A stretch of DNA of 64,000 bases from Streptomyces griseofuscus (GCF_014673495.1 NZ_CP051006.1:2170001-2234000); one strand, 5' to 3'. Shown: positions 52,312 to 60,747, numbered from the stretch's first letter. The notes: generated by a model from the letters alone, not told the origin. A program made the numbers and translations.

Positions 52312-52362
52312 GCGGCTCACCGCGTACCGGGGCGTATGCCTCACCGGTACGCGGTGAGCCGC
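52312..52362. repeat. Perfect 19-bp inverted repeat (long hairpin) before the DNRLRE-type gene
   Basis: Arms 52312-52330 and 52344-52362 are perfectly complementary with a 13-base loop. The stem lies 122 bases after the GH92 stop and ends only seven bases before the GGGAG ribosome site of the next gene. There is no U-run. It could terminate GH92 transcripts, or control translation or stability of the next mRNA. Confidence 0.65.
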
Positions 52363-52380
52363 TGCTTTGGGAGTACACAC

Positions 52381-55068
52381 GTGAAATCCACCTGGCACGC
52401 CGGCGGCATAGCCATGCTGACCGCGGGAGCGGTCCTGCTGTCCACGCCGAACGCCGCCGTGGCCGCGGACCGGCGGAGTTCCGCGGACGCCGACGCGGAA
52501 CAGACCGTCTCCGGGCTGCTGGAGGCGGTGGACCGGCTCAAGGCCCATCCGGTCGGGGAGGCCGAGACCGTCCAGGCGGCGCAGACGGCGGCCCGGATGC
52601 AGGACCGCCGGGTCGAGGTCCTCCAGATGCGCACGGAGACCGACACGGTCTTCGCCAACCCGGACGGCACCCTCACCCGTGAGAGCGCCGCGGCTCCCGT
52701 CAGGATGGTCAAGGACGGGCGCTGGGTGGATGTCGACGTCGACTTCGAGCGCGCGGCCGACGGCGGCGTCGTCGCCAAGGCGCACCCGGAAGGGCTGCGG
52801 CTCGCCGGAGGGGGCGGCACGCCCGCGCGCTCGCTGAAGCGCGCGGCGGCCACGCCGCGGGACGAGGCACGCGATCTGATCACGCTGGGCAGCGGCGACG
52901 AGAAGATCTCCCTTCAGTGGAAGGGCGGCCTGCCCGCTCCCCGCCTCTCCTCGAACACCGCCACGTACGAGGACGCGGTGCCGGGCGGTGATCTGGTGGT
53001 CGAGGCCACCCGCACCGGCTTCGAGCAGTACCTCACGCTGCGCCGGGCTCCGCAGGACGGCGCTCCGCTGGTGCTTCCGATCGTGCTTCCCGGGGGCATG
53101 ACCGCGAAGGCCGGTTCCGGTGGCGGTGTCGACTTCGTCGACGGCTCCGGCGAGACGGTGGCGGTGATGCCCGCCCCGATGATGTGGGACGACCAGGTCG
53201 ACCAGCGGTCAGGGGAGCACGTCAACCGCAAGAAGGTCGCCATGGAGGTGACCCAGTCCGGCGACACCGCACAGCTCACCCTGCGCCCGGACGCCGAGTG
53301 GCTCGCCGATCCCCGGACCCGGTACCCGGTGACCGTCGACCCGGCCACGGACGCCCTCGACGTCCTCTTCGACACCTTCGTCCAGGGCGGCGACACCACC
53401 GACCAGTCCGCGAACACCGATCTGAAGATCGGCTGGCCCGGAGACCAGGAGGGGAACACCAGGCGCGTCGCGCGTTCCTTCCTGACCTTCCGCACCGCGA
53501 ACTTCGCCGACGCGCTGGTCTCCAAGGCCGCCCTGAAGCTGTGGAACTACCACTCCTGGTCCTGCGAGAAGCGCGGCTGGGAGGTGTGGGCCGCGGGCGC
53601 CGCCGACAAGAACACCCGGTGGACCAAGCAGCCGCCGATGACGGAGAAGGCCGCGAGTTCCACCGAGACCAGGTCCGCCGCCTGCGGCGACGAGGGGTGG
53701 GTGACGGCCGACATCACGAAACTGGCGCAGACCTGGTCCTCCGCCAAGGCGGAGACCGGCTCCGTGGCGCTCAAGGCCGCCGACGAGTCGGACACCTACG
53801 GCTGGAAGCGCTTCCACTCCGCGAACGCCGCCGACGGCAAGAGGATCCCCACCCTGGAGGTGACGTACAACTACCGTCCCTACAACGGGCTGAACCTCCA
53901 GGCCGGTGCGCCGTTCATCTCCTCGGGCGGCATCTTCAAGGTGAACAGCACGACGCCGGTCCTGCGGTTCTCCACCGTGGACACCAACGGCGAGGACGAG
54001 GTCACCGGCACCTACGAGATCACCGACACCGCCACCGGCCAGGTCGTCGCGACCGTCAACGCGGCCCCGGTCCCGGCCAACAGCACGTCACAGGTCAAGG
54101 TCCCCGCGGGCAAGCTCGTCACGGGCCGGACCTACAGCTTCCGCACCACCTCCTACGACGGCACCCATTACGCGAACGGCTGGTCCGACCCGGTTCGCTT
54201 CACCGTCGACACGTCCTGGAAGCCGACGGCGGCCGAGAACGCCCTCGGGCTGGCGAACACCTACTCCGACGCCGCCGACATCACCGCCGCCACGTCCTCG
54301 GACTCCTCCTACGCCTCGATCGCGGTCACCGAGGAGAACGTCGTCTCCGTCCCGTGGGACGGCAGGAACAACGCCATCGACGTACGCAACGCGCTCATGC
54401 CCAACCGGCTCACGATCCCCGAGGCCGGGTCCAAGGGCACCCAGGTCGGAGGGAACGTCGTCTACACGTCCTCCGGCCCGGTCGACACCGTCGTACAGCC
54501 CACGGTGGACGGCGGCTCGCGCACGCTGAACATCATCAAGGACGGCTCCGCGCCGCACGACTACACCACCGGCTTCACCATCCCCGCCGGGATGAAGGCC
54601 GTGACCCACGACGACGGCTCGGTCTCGCTGTACGCGGAGGGCGACGAGAACGCGGAGAAGGCGCCCTCGTCGGACGCCGCCGCCTTCTTCGACGCCCCCT
54701 GGGCGAAGGACGCCCACGGCAACGACGTGCCCACCAGCTACAAGGTCGTGGGCAACACGCTCGTCCAGCACGTCGAATTCGGCGCGGACAGCGCGTTTCC
54801 CATCGTGATCGATCCTTCCTGGTGGTCCACCACCAAGAAGATCGTCATGTGCGCCGCGACGGTCGCGGGCTTCATCTTCACCTTCACCCCGGCGGGCAGC
54901 TCCGCGCGCGTCGCGACCGCCGTGAAGCTGGTGAAGCGGATCGGGGTCAAGAAGACCGCGAAGCTCATCCAGACCTACGCCAAGCGACGCAAGCTGACGT
55001 CGGCGCACCGCAAGGCGGTCACGGCACTGCTGGGCATCGCCGCCATCAAGAAGTCCTGCAAGTTCTGA
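52381..55068 (+). CDS. Secreted DNRLRE-type protein with cationic C-terminal tail
   Basis: The 895-residue exported protein has a signal peptide (AMLTAGAVLLSTPNAAVA, cleavage about residue 29). Then come an N-terminal region seen in actinobacterial RHS-type surface proteins (QTVSGLLEAVDRLKAHPVG), a beta-rich middle with a DNRLRE-like domain (about 340-500; LDVLFDTFVQGGDTTDQSANTDLKIG and KAALKLWNYHSW), a fibronectin-like segment (about 510-610) and more beta-rich repeats. No RHS/YD repeats are present. The last 82 residues (814-895, starting WWSTTKKIVM) contain a hydrophobic helix then a Lys/Arg-rich region with no Asp or Glu, and cysteines at 824 and 893. GTG at 52381 has GGGAG. The tail could be a membrane-active toxin or a surface anchor. 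Confidence 0.82.
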   Translation: MKSTWHAGGIAMLTAGAVLLSTPNAAVAADRRSSADADAEQTVSGLLEAVDRLKAHPVGEAETVQAAQTAARMQDRRVEVLQMRTETDTVFANPDGTLTRESAAAPVRMVKDGRWVDVDVDFERAADGGVVAKAHPEGLRLAGGGGTPARSLKRAAATPRDEARDLITLGSGDEKISLQWKGGLPAPRLSSNTATYEDAVPGGDLVVEATRTGFEQYLTLRRAPQDGAPLVLPIVLPGGMTAKAGSGGGVDFVDGSGETVAVMPAPMMWDDQVDQRSGEHVNRKKVAMEVTQSGDTAQLTLRPDAEWLADPRTRYPVTVDPATDALDVLFDTFVQGGDTTDQSANTDLKIGWPGDQEGNTRRVARSFLTFRTANFADALVSKAALKLWNYHSWSCEKRGWEVWAAGAADKNTRWTKQPPMTEKAASSTETRSAACGDEGWVTADITKLAQTWSSAKAETGSVALKAADESDTYGWKRFHSANAADGKRIPTLEVTYNYRPYNGLNLQAGAPFISSGGIFKVNSTTPVLRFSTVDTNGEDEVTGTYEITDTATGQVVATVNAAPVPANSTSQVKVPAGKLVTGRTYSFRTTSYDGTHYANGWSDPVRFTVDTSWKPTAAENALGLANTYSDAADITAATSSDSSYASIAVTEENVVSVPWDGRNNAIDVRNALMPNRLTIPEAGSKGTQVGGNVVYTSSGPVDTVVQPTVDGGSRTLNIIKDGSAPHDYTTGFTIPAGMKAVTHDDGSVSLYAEGDENAEKAPSSDAAAFFDAPWAKDAHGNDVPTSYKVVGNTLVQHVEFGADSAFPIVIDPSWWSTTKKIVMCAATVAGFIFTFTPAGSSARVATAVKLVKRIGVKKTAKLIQTYAKRRKLTSAHRKAVTALLGIAAIKKSCKF

Positions 55069-55081
55069 ACCGGAGCACCAG

Positions 55082-55411
55082 TTGATCGCCATAGCAGCAG
55101 CACTCGCAGAGATCGTGCTGATCCTCGTACAGCGTTGGCGCGCACCGTCCGGCGGCCCCGTGGCCACACCCTGGCCCCACCTGGCCGCGGCGCTGGGCGC
55201 GGGCCTGGTGGGGTGGCTGGTCATCGGCCGGCCCGACCCCGCATGGGACGAGGTGTCCCTGGCCGTGATCACCGGAGTGATCCTCGGCTCCGAGGCCGCG
55301 CGGTCGGCGAGGGTCCTGTCCGGCAAGGAGTGGGCGGGCTGGGCGACGGCCTGCGGCAGCGGAGCGGCCTCAGCCACCTGGCTGCTGGCCACCCCGCTGC
55401 CCTTCATGTGA
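55082..55411 (+). CDS. Small membrane protein, candidate partner/immunity protein
   Basis: The 109-residue protein starts at TTG 55082, six bases after GGAG, 13 bases beyond the stop of the secreted protein. It has three to four hydrophobic segments (IAIAAALAEIVLILVQ, LAAALGAGLVGWLVIG, LAVITGVILGSEAA, ACGSGAASATWLLATP) and no catalytic motif. Its tight spacing implies co-transcription. The size and topology resemble immunity proteins for membrane-active toxins, but this is an inference from context. I do not recognise the family. Confidence 0.65.
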   Translation: MIAIAAALAEIVLILVQRWRAPSGGPVATPWPHLAAALGAGLVGWLVIGRPDPAWDEVSLAVITGVILGSEAARSARVLSGKEWAGWATACGSGAASATWLLATPLPFM

Positions 55412-55418
55412 GGGCCCC

Positions 55419-55823
55419 TCACGTCAGGGCGAACTCGCACCACGCGATCTTGCCGGGGTTCCGCTCCCCAACGCCCCACTTGTCGGACAGCGCCGACACC
55501 AGGAGCAGGCCGCGGCCGCCCTCGTCCAGGCCGGGGTGCGCGACCTGCGGGACGCCCGTTCCGCTGTCGTGGACCTCGACCCGGACGACCGTGCCGTCCC
55601 GGCGCAGCCGCAGCAGGAAGCCCCGGCCCGGCGGGACCCCGTGCACGACCGCGTTCGTCGCCAACTCGCTCACACAGAGCAAGACGTCCGCGCTCCGCTC
55701 CCAATCGGTCAGCCCCCAGTACGACAACGACCACTCCGCGAACCGTCTGGCAGCGGGGACGGAGCGGCGGGCCCGCGCGTAGAACTGGTCGCGCTGACGC
55801 AGGAGTTCAATCTGCTCGTTCAC
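55419..55823 (-). CDS. RsbW-like ATP-binding protein (HATPase_c, anti-sigma-type serine kinase)
   Basis: From GTG 55823 the product is 134 residues. It has the GHKL ATPase boxes: N-box CVSELATNAVVHG, G1 box VEVHDSGTGVPQV and G2 box DEGGRGLLLVSAL, ending with WGVGERNPGKIAWCEF. Such kinases phosphorylate anti-anti-sigma factors or act as orphan regulators; Streptomyces has dozens. The start is uncertain. An ATG at 55937 is in frame, but it would overlap the divergent XRE gene and run through the palindrome at 55867-55893, so the shorter form is preferred. It converges on the small membrane protein gene with seven bases between. Confidence 0.82.
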   Translation of the reverse strand: MNEQIELLRQRDQFYARARRSVPAARRFAEWSLSYWGLTDWERSADVLLCVSELATNAVVHGVPPGRGFLLRLRRDGTVVRVEVHDSGTGVPQVAHPGLDEGGRGLLLVSALSDKWGVGERNPGKIAWCEFALT

Positions 55824-55866
55824 GGGGCGAATGTCGCGCAGCGTGACTAGTCTGCGGCAGTAAGCG

Positions 55867-55893
55867 ATCCCGTACAGATTGTTTGTACGGGAT
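55867..55893. promoter_or_regulatory. Perfect 10-7-10 inverted repeat between the RsbW-like and XRE genes
   Basis: ATCCCGTACA (55867-55876) and TGTACGGGAT (55884-55893) form a perfect repeat across GATTGTT. Arm centres are 17 bases apart, about 1.6 helical turns, suiting a dimeric regulator. The site precedes the XRE gene by 42 bases and lies in the region shared with the divergent kinase gene, so autoregulation by the XRE protein is plausible. Confidence 0.55.
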
Positions 55894-55935
55894 TGTGCGG
55901 GGTGGCGTACGGGTGGCACGGGGAGTTCAACAGGC

Positions 55936-56754
55936 ATGACGCCTACACGGAGGAAGAACCAGTCGGCCATGAAGATGCTCGGCCGTCAACTGGGCACGGC
56001 GCGCCGGGCGGCGGGCATGAGCCAACCCGCACTGGCCGCGGCGCTGAATGTCAACGACGAGACGATCGCGTCGATCGAACAGGGCCGACGGCCCCTGAAG
56101 TTGGACATCGCCGAGAGGTGTGACGAGCTTCTGGGCACCAAGGGGACATTGGCGGCGGGGGTGACGAACCTGCCGGAGATCGATCAGTTCCCGCTCTGGG
56201 CGGAGGAGTACATGGATCAGGAGAAGGTCGCCGTCGCATTGTCCTGGTACGACAACGCGGTCATCCCTGGTCTGTTGCAGACCGAGGCGTACGCCCGCGC
56301 GGTTCTACAGAATCGCGTCCCGGCGTACGACGAGGAGAGCCTGGAGAGGACGCTACGGCTGCGACTCGATCGCCAGGAGATCCTCAAACGCAAGTGTCCG
56401 CCGACGCTGAGCTTCGTGGTGTGGGAGCCCGCGCTGCTCCTGCGGATCGGCACTGCGGAGACCCGGAGGAAGCAGCTGCGGTACCTGCGCGAGGTGGCCG
56501 AACTCCCTTGCGTGTCACTCCAAGTGTTGCAGTCCGAGAGCCCCCTGCACGCGGGTTTGGACGGCCCCTTCGCTCTCCTCGAAACCCCGGATCACCAGCA
56601 CCTCGCGTACACCGAATCGCAGCGCGGCAGCCAGTTGGTCTCCGACCCCGAAGAGGTGTCTCGCCTGGCGCGCAAATATGCGATGCTGCGGACACAGGCC
56701 CTGAACATCCAGTACTCCAAGGGCCTGCTCGACCGCCTGCTAGGAGAGCAATGA
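55936..56754 (+). CDS. XRE-family regulator with DUF5753 domain (Scr1-like)
   Basis: The 272-residue protein has an N-terminal helix-turn-helix (about 12-70: MKMLGRQLGTARRAAGMSQPALAAALNVNDETIASIEQG) and a C-terminal DUF5753 domain (about 95-265, with YDNAVIPGLLQTEAYARAVL and LARKYAMLRTQALN). In Streptomyces such regulators pair with a DUF397 protein and an RsbW-like kinase, and overproduction of some pairs (Scr1/Scr2) alters antibiotic production. The ATG at 55936 was chosen. Its stop overlaps the first DUF397 start (ATGA at 56751-56754), so the pair is coupled. Confidence 0.88.
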   Translation: MTPTRRKNQSAMKMLGRQLGTARRAAGMSQPALAAALNVNDETIASIEQGRRPLKLDIAERCDELLGTKGTLAAGVTNLPEIDQFPLWAEEYMDQEKVAVALSWYDNAVIPGLLQTEAYARAVLQNRVPAYDEESLERTLRLRLDRQEILKRKCPPTLSFVVWEPALLLRIGTAETRRKQLRYLREVAELPCVSLQVLQSESPLHAGLDGPFALLETPDHQHLAYTESQRGSQLVSDPEEVSRLARKYAMLRTQALNIQYSKGLLDRLLGEQ

Positions 56755-56996
56755 GCGCGGAAGCACTTCAGTGGTTCAAGTCGACCTACAGTGGGAGCGA
56801 AGGCGGCGCCTGCCTCGAAGTGGCCGTCACCTGGCGCAAGTCGAGCTACAGCGGCGACGAAGGTGGCCAGTGCGTCGAAGTCGCCTCCTGCGCTCACTCC
56901 ATCCTGGTTCGTGACTCGAAGCAGGACCCCTCCGAGGCTCCCACCCTCCGTGTCAGCCCCCTCACCTGGGCCGCCTTCACCTCCTCGGTCCGGTGA
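56751..56996 (+). CDS. DUF397 protein, first tandem copy
   Basis: The 81-residue protein is of DUF397 type, the small partner of XRE/DUF5753 regulators. The usual strand motif occurs twice: KSTYSGSEGGACLEVA (about 11-26) and KSSYSGDEGGQCVEVA (about 31-46), followed by VRDSKQDPSEAPTLRVSPLTWAAFTSSV. Most DUF397 proteins have one copy and about 60 residues, so this is an internal duplication. The start overlaps the XRE stop, and TAGGAGAGC precedes it. Confidence 0.88.
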   Translation: MSAEALQWFKSTYSGSEGGACLEVAVTWRKSSYSGDEGGQCVEVASCAHSILVRDSKQDPSEAPTLRVSPLTWAAFTSSVR

Positions 56997-57063
56997 ACAG
57001 CGGACGCGCCGTCCTCGCCGTCGAGGCCTCAAGAGAACTTCTTGATCGTCCACTAGGAGAACA

Positions 57064-57309
57064 ATGAGCGCGGAAGCACTTCAGTGGTTCAAGTCGACGT
57101 ACAGCAGCGACGAAGGCGATGCCTGCCTCGAAGTCGCTGTCTCCTGGCGCAAGTCGAGCCACAGCAGCAGCGAGGGCGGCCAGTGCGTCGAGGTCGCCTC
57201 CTGTGCCCATTCCATCCTCGTCCGGGATTCCAAGCAGGACCCCTCCCACGCTCCCACCCTGCATGTCAGCCCCCTCACCTGGGCCGTCTTCACCTCCGCC
57301 GTGCGATGA
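57064..57309 (+). CDS. DUF397 protein, second tandem copy
   Basis: The 81-residue paralogue of the gene at 56751-56996 also has two copies of the strand motif (KSTYSSDEGDACLEVA and KSSHSSSEGGQCVEVA) and the same tail VRDSKQDPSHAPTLHVSPLTWAVFTSAV. It has its own ribosome site TAGGAGAAC and lies 67 bases after the first copy. The substitutions fall mostly in the Ser/Gly loops and the tail, so it may have drifted to a separate partner. Confidence 0.88.
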   Translation: MSAEALQWFKSTYSSDEGDACLEVAVSWRKSSHSSSEGGQCVEVASCAHSILVRDSKQDPSHAPTLHVSPLTWAVFTSAVR

Positions 57310-57385
57310 ACAGCGGACGCGCCGTCGTCAGCGGCGGCGGTGCCACCCTGGCGGCCGATCCCGACCGGAACGTCGCCGTGGCCCC

Positions 57386-57874
57386 ATGACGAACGATCTC
57401 CGTGTGCGGGCCGCCCTGCCCTCCGACGCCCCCGCCCTGGCCGAGCTGCGCTGGGCGTTCAAGCGGGAGGACCACGAGGCGCCGCCGGACACCGCCCGGC
57501 CCCTGGCGGAGGCCGAGCGGTGGATCCGTGAGCGGCTCGGCGGCGGGCGGTGGCTGGCCTGGGTGGCGGAGGCCGGGGGCGAGATCCGCGGCCATGTCTT
57601 CCTCGCGCTGGTGGAGCGGGTGCCGGAACCTTTCGCCGACAACGACTCGCTCGGCTATGTGACCAACTTCTTCGTCGAACCGCCGTACCGGAACCAGGGG
57701 GCGGGTACCGCGCTCCTGGACGCGCTGACGTCGTACGCGCGCGGCGCGAGGCTGGAGACGCTGATCGTCTGGCCGTCGGAGCGCAGCGATCCTCTCTACC
57801 GGCGCTCCGGCTTCCAGCCCTCGGCGGAACTGCTGGAACTGCCCCTCCTGACCACCGACGGTTCCACCCCCTAG
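57386..57874 (+). CDS. GNAT family N-acetyltransferase
   Basis: The 162-residue protein has a GNAT fold. Early segment VRAALPSDAPALAELRWAFKRED is beta1-alpha1, and the acetyl-CoA motif A is NFFVEPPYRNQGAGTALLDALTSYARG (about 93-120). The late WPSERSDPLYRRSGFQPS is motif B. Acceptor unknown; small-molecule or protein N-acetylation is possible. It lies 76 bases after the second DUF397 gene in the same direction, but the link is unclear. Confidence 0.85.
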   Translation: MTNDLRVRAALPSDAPALAELRWAFKREDHEAPPDTARPLAEAERWIRERLGGGRWLAWVAEAGGEIRGHVFLALVERVPEPFADNDSLGYVTNFFVEPPYRNQGAGTALLDALTSYARGARLETLIVWPSERSDPLYRRSGFQPSAELLELPLLTTDGSTP

Positions 57875-57938
57875 AACACCTGTCCAATCTATGGACGGAC
57901 CATGGCCACACAGCGGACCCCGGTGCTACAAATGCGGC

Positions 57939-60659
57939 ATGTCGGACACCGTTGCTCGATTCAGACGCCTGCTGTGGCGCTCTGTGGTCGGCGGCAGGCA
58001 GTGGAGCGTCGCCAAGCAGGTCTTTCTGCTTCAGGCGGCTCTCGTGGTGCTGCTGGTGCTCAGTGGCGTCCTCGCCCTGTTCCTCCAGTCCGAGCGGGAC
58101 ACCACGGCCGAGGCCCGGCGGCGTTCCGTGGCCGTGGCGGAGACCTTCGCGCACTCCCCCGGGGTCCTTCAGGCGCTGGCGGCCCCCAAGCCCTCCAAGG
58201 TGCTCCAGCCGATGACCGAGGCCGGGCGCAAGGCGGCCGGGGTCGACTTCATCGTCGTCATGGACACGCACGGCATCCGCTATACACACCCGATACCGAG
58301 CAAGATCGGCCAGCGGTTCGTGGGGACCATAGGGCCGTCCCTCGCCGGGCGGACGTACACGGAGAGCGTGCACGGTCCGCTGGGCCGGGAGATGCAGGCC
58401 ACCGTGCCGATCGAGGACCCGCGCGGCAAGGTGGTCGCCCTCGTCTCCGCCGGGCTCAAGGTCAAGCACGTCACCAGCGAGGTGGACCGGCAGATCCCGA
58501 TCATCCTGACCGCCGGGGCGGGCGCGTTCGTCGTGTCCACCGGCGGCACCGCGCTGGTCGGGCGGCGGCTGCGGCGGCAGACGCACAGCCTCGCCCCGGA
58601 CGAGATGACCCGGATGTACGAGCACCACGACACGGTGCTGCACTCGGTGCGCGAGGGCGTCCTCATCGTCGGCGACGACGGCCGGCTGCTGCTCGCCAAC
58701 GACGAGGGCCGGCGCCTGCTGCGGCTGCCGCCCGACGCCGAGGGCAGCCATGTGTCCGAGCTGCCCGGACTCGACCCCGAGACGGTGGAGCTGCTGGCCT
58801 CCGGGCGCGAGGCCACCGACGAGGTCCTGTTCGCCGGGGAACGGCTGCTCGCCGTCAACCAGCGGCCCACCGACCGCGGCGGCGCCCCTGGCGGCACCGT
58901 GGTGACCCTGCGGGACACCACCGAGCTCCAGGCACTGTCCGGGCGCGCCGAGGTCGCCCGGGAGCGGCTGAAGCTCCTCTACGACGCCGGTCTCGGCGTC
59001 GGCACCAGCCTTGACGTGCGGCGCACCGCGGAGGAGCTGGCGCGGATCGCCGTACCGCGCTTCGCGGACTACGTCACCGTCGACCTGGACGACGGCGTCC
59101 TGCACGGCGAGGAGCCCGCCCCCACCGCGGCGACCCTGCGCCGTATCGCCGTGCACGGCATCCGGGGCGACCATCCGCTGTACGAGCAGGACCGGCTGAT
59201 CGACTTCAAACCGTTCACGCCCCAGGCCCGCGGCTACGGCTCCGGACACTCCGAACTGGTGCCCGATCTGGCCGCCGCGACGGACTGGCGGGCCCAGGAC
59301 CCGGAGCGCACCGAGAACATCCTCGAATACGGCATCCAGTCGCTGATCTCGGCCCCGATCCGGGCCCGCGGGGTGGTGCTGGGCATCGCCAACTTCTACC
59401 GGGCCAAGCGTGACCCCTTCGACGAGGAGGACCTGACGCTCGCGGACGAGCTGGTGGCCCGTGCCGCCGTCAGCGTCGACAACGCCCGCCGCTACGCCCG
59501 TGAGCACACCCTCGCGGTCACCCTCCAGCGCAGCCTGCTGCCGCGCGCCCTGCCGGAGCAGAGCGCCCTGGACGTGGCCTACCGGTATCTGCCGGCGCAG
59601 TCGGGGGTGAGCGGGGACTGGTTCGATGTGATCCCGCTGCCGGGCAGCCGGGTGGCGCTGGTGGTCGGCGACGTCGTCGGACACGGGCTGCACGCCGCGG
59701 CCACGATGGGCCGGCTGCGGACCGCCGTACACAACTTCTCGACCCTCGATCTGCCCCCGGACGAGCTGCTCAGCCATCTGGACGACCTGGTCGGGCGGAT
59801 CGACCAGGACGAGGGCGACGGGGAGGACTCGGGCGCGATCGTGGGGGCCACGTGTCTGTACGCGATCTACGACCCCATCACGCGCCGGTGCGCCATGGCC
59901 CGCGCCGGGCATCTGGCGCCCGCGCTGGTGCATCCCGACGGCAGCGTCACCTACCCCGAGCTGCCCGGCGGTCCGCCGCTGGGCCTCGGGGGCATGCCGT
60001 TCCAGACGGCGGAGCTGGAGCTGGCCGAGGGGACGCAGCTGGTGCTGTACACGGACGGGCTGATCGAGGACCGCGCCCGCGATCTGGACGAGGGCCTCGA
60101 ACTGCTGCGGCGGGCGCTGGCCGGGCATCCCGACCGCACCCCGGACGCGAGCTGCGGGGCGGTCCTCGAGGAGCTGCTGCCACAGGGGCCCAAGGACGAT
60201 GTGGCGCTGCTGGTGGCGCGGACCCGGGCGCTGACGTCCGAGCAGGTGGCCGAGTGGGACGTACCGGCCGATCCGTCCGCCGTGGCGGGGCTGCGGCGGG
60301 CCGTGACCGAGCGGCTGGAGGAGTGGGGGCTGGACGAGCAGGCGTTCGGCATGGAGCTGGTGCTCAGCGAGCTGGTGACCAACGCGATCCGGTACGGCTC
60401 CGAGCCGATCGGACTGCGGCTGATCCGGGACCGTGCGCTGATCTGCGAGGTGGCCGACGGAAGCAACACGTCGCCGCATCTGCGGTACGCGGCGACGACG
60501 GACGAGGGCGGGCGGGGGCTGTTCCTGGTCCAGCAGATGACGGAGCGGTGGGGGACGAGGTATTCGCCGCAGGGGAAGGTGATCTGGGCGGAGATGCCGT
60601 TGCGGGGGGCTCCGCCGGTCGGGGCGGAGTTGACGCTGGACTCGTTCGACGAGATTTGA
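57939..60659 (+). CDS. Multidomain sensor SpoIIE-family protein phosphatase with HATPase domain
   Basis: The 906-residue protein combines sensing and sigma-factor-network output. Order: membrane helix (about 22-45), single-Cache extracellular domain (about 50-185, VDFIVVMDTHGIRYTHPIPSKIG), second membrane helix (about 190-205), PAS domain (about 235-345), GAF domain (about 350-520), PP2C/SpoIIE phosphatase (about 530-745; SGDWFDVIPLPGSRVALVVGDVVGHGLHAAATM and DDVALLVAR) and a C-terminal RsbW-like HATPase (about 765-890; VLSELVTNAIRYG, DEGGRGLFLVQQM). Phosphatase metal-binding Asp residues are kept. It can both dephosphorylate and phosphorylate anti-anti-sigma factors. The ATG at 57939 was chosen. 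Confidence 0.92.
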   Translation: MSDTVARFRRLLWRSVVGGRQWSVAKQVFLLQAALVVLLVLSGVLALFLQSERDTTAEARRRSVAVAETFAHSPGVLQALAAPKPSKVLQPMTEAGRKAAGVDFIVVMDTHGIRYTHPIPSKIGQRFVGTIGPSLAGRTYTESVHGPLGREMQATVPIEDPRGKVVALVSAGLKVKHVTSEVDRQIPIILTAGAGAFVVSTGGTALVGRRLRRQTHSLAPDEMTRMYEHHDTVLHSVREGVLIVGDDGRLLLANDEGRRLLRLPPDAEGSHVSELPGLDPETVELLASGREATDEVLFAGERLLAVNQRPTDRGGAPGGTVVTLRDTTELQALSGRAEVARERLKLLYDAGLGVGTSLDVRRTAEELARIAVPRFADYVTVDLDDGVLHGEEPAPTAATLRRIAVHGIRGDHPLYEQDRLIDFKPFTPQARGYGSGHSELVPDLAAATDWRAQDPERTENILEYGIQSLISAPIRARGVVLGIANFYRAKRDPFDEEDLTLADELVARAAVSVDNARRYAREHTLAVTLQRSLLPRALPEQSALDVAYRYLPAQSGVSGDWFDVIPLPGSRVALVVGDVVGHGLHAAATMGRLRTAVHNFSTLDLPPDELLSHLDDLVGRIDQDEGDGEDSGAIVGATCLYAIYDPITRRCAMARAGHLAPALVHPDGSVTYPELPGGPPLGLGGMPFQTAELELAEGTQLVLYTDGLIEDRARDLDEGLELLRRALAGHPDRTPDASCGAVLEELLPQGPKDDVALLVARTRALTSEQVAEWDVPADPSAVAGLRRAVTERLEEWGLDEQAFGMELVLSELVTNAIRYGSEPIGLRLIRDRALICEVADGSNTSPHLRYAATTDEGGRGLFLVQQMTERWGTRYSPQGKVIWAEMPLRGAPPVGAELTLDSFDEI

Positions 60660-60700
60660 GGTCGGGTTCGCCGGTGGGTGGCCGGGTGCGGGTCCGCCGT

Positions 60701-60728
60701 GGCTGGTCGCGCAGTTCCCCGCGCCTCT
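60701..60728. repeat. Streptomyces intergenic repeat element (TTCCCCGCGC type), copy 2
   Basis: GGTCGCGCAGTTCCCCGCGCC, similar to the copy at 30913-30935, lies between the SpoIIE-type gene and its terminator. It is a common palindrome-prone element between Streptomyces genes. Confidence 0.45.
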
Positions 60729-60747
60729 GGAAGACGAAGACAAAAGA

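Larger units (their letters stand above)
56741..57326. repeat. Tandem duplication of a 273-bp DUF397 unit
   Basis: The units 56741-57013 and 57054-57326 align without gaps at an offset of 313 bases. Each carries the ribosome site (TAGGAGA(G/A)CA), the whole DUF397 gene and about 17 bases after the stop (ending GGACGCGCCGTC). A 40-base unrelated spacer separates them. Confidence 0.8.

Noticed and set aside
52191-52380. Small peptide gene between GH92 and the DNRLRE-type gene
   Set aside because: The only open frame (from 52276) is in frame with the secreted protein and runs through the hairpin without a ribosome site.
56741-57326. CRISPR or insertion-sequence origin of the DUF397 repeat
   Set aside because: Only two units, each a whole gene, with no terminal inverted repeats, transposase or target duplication.
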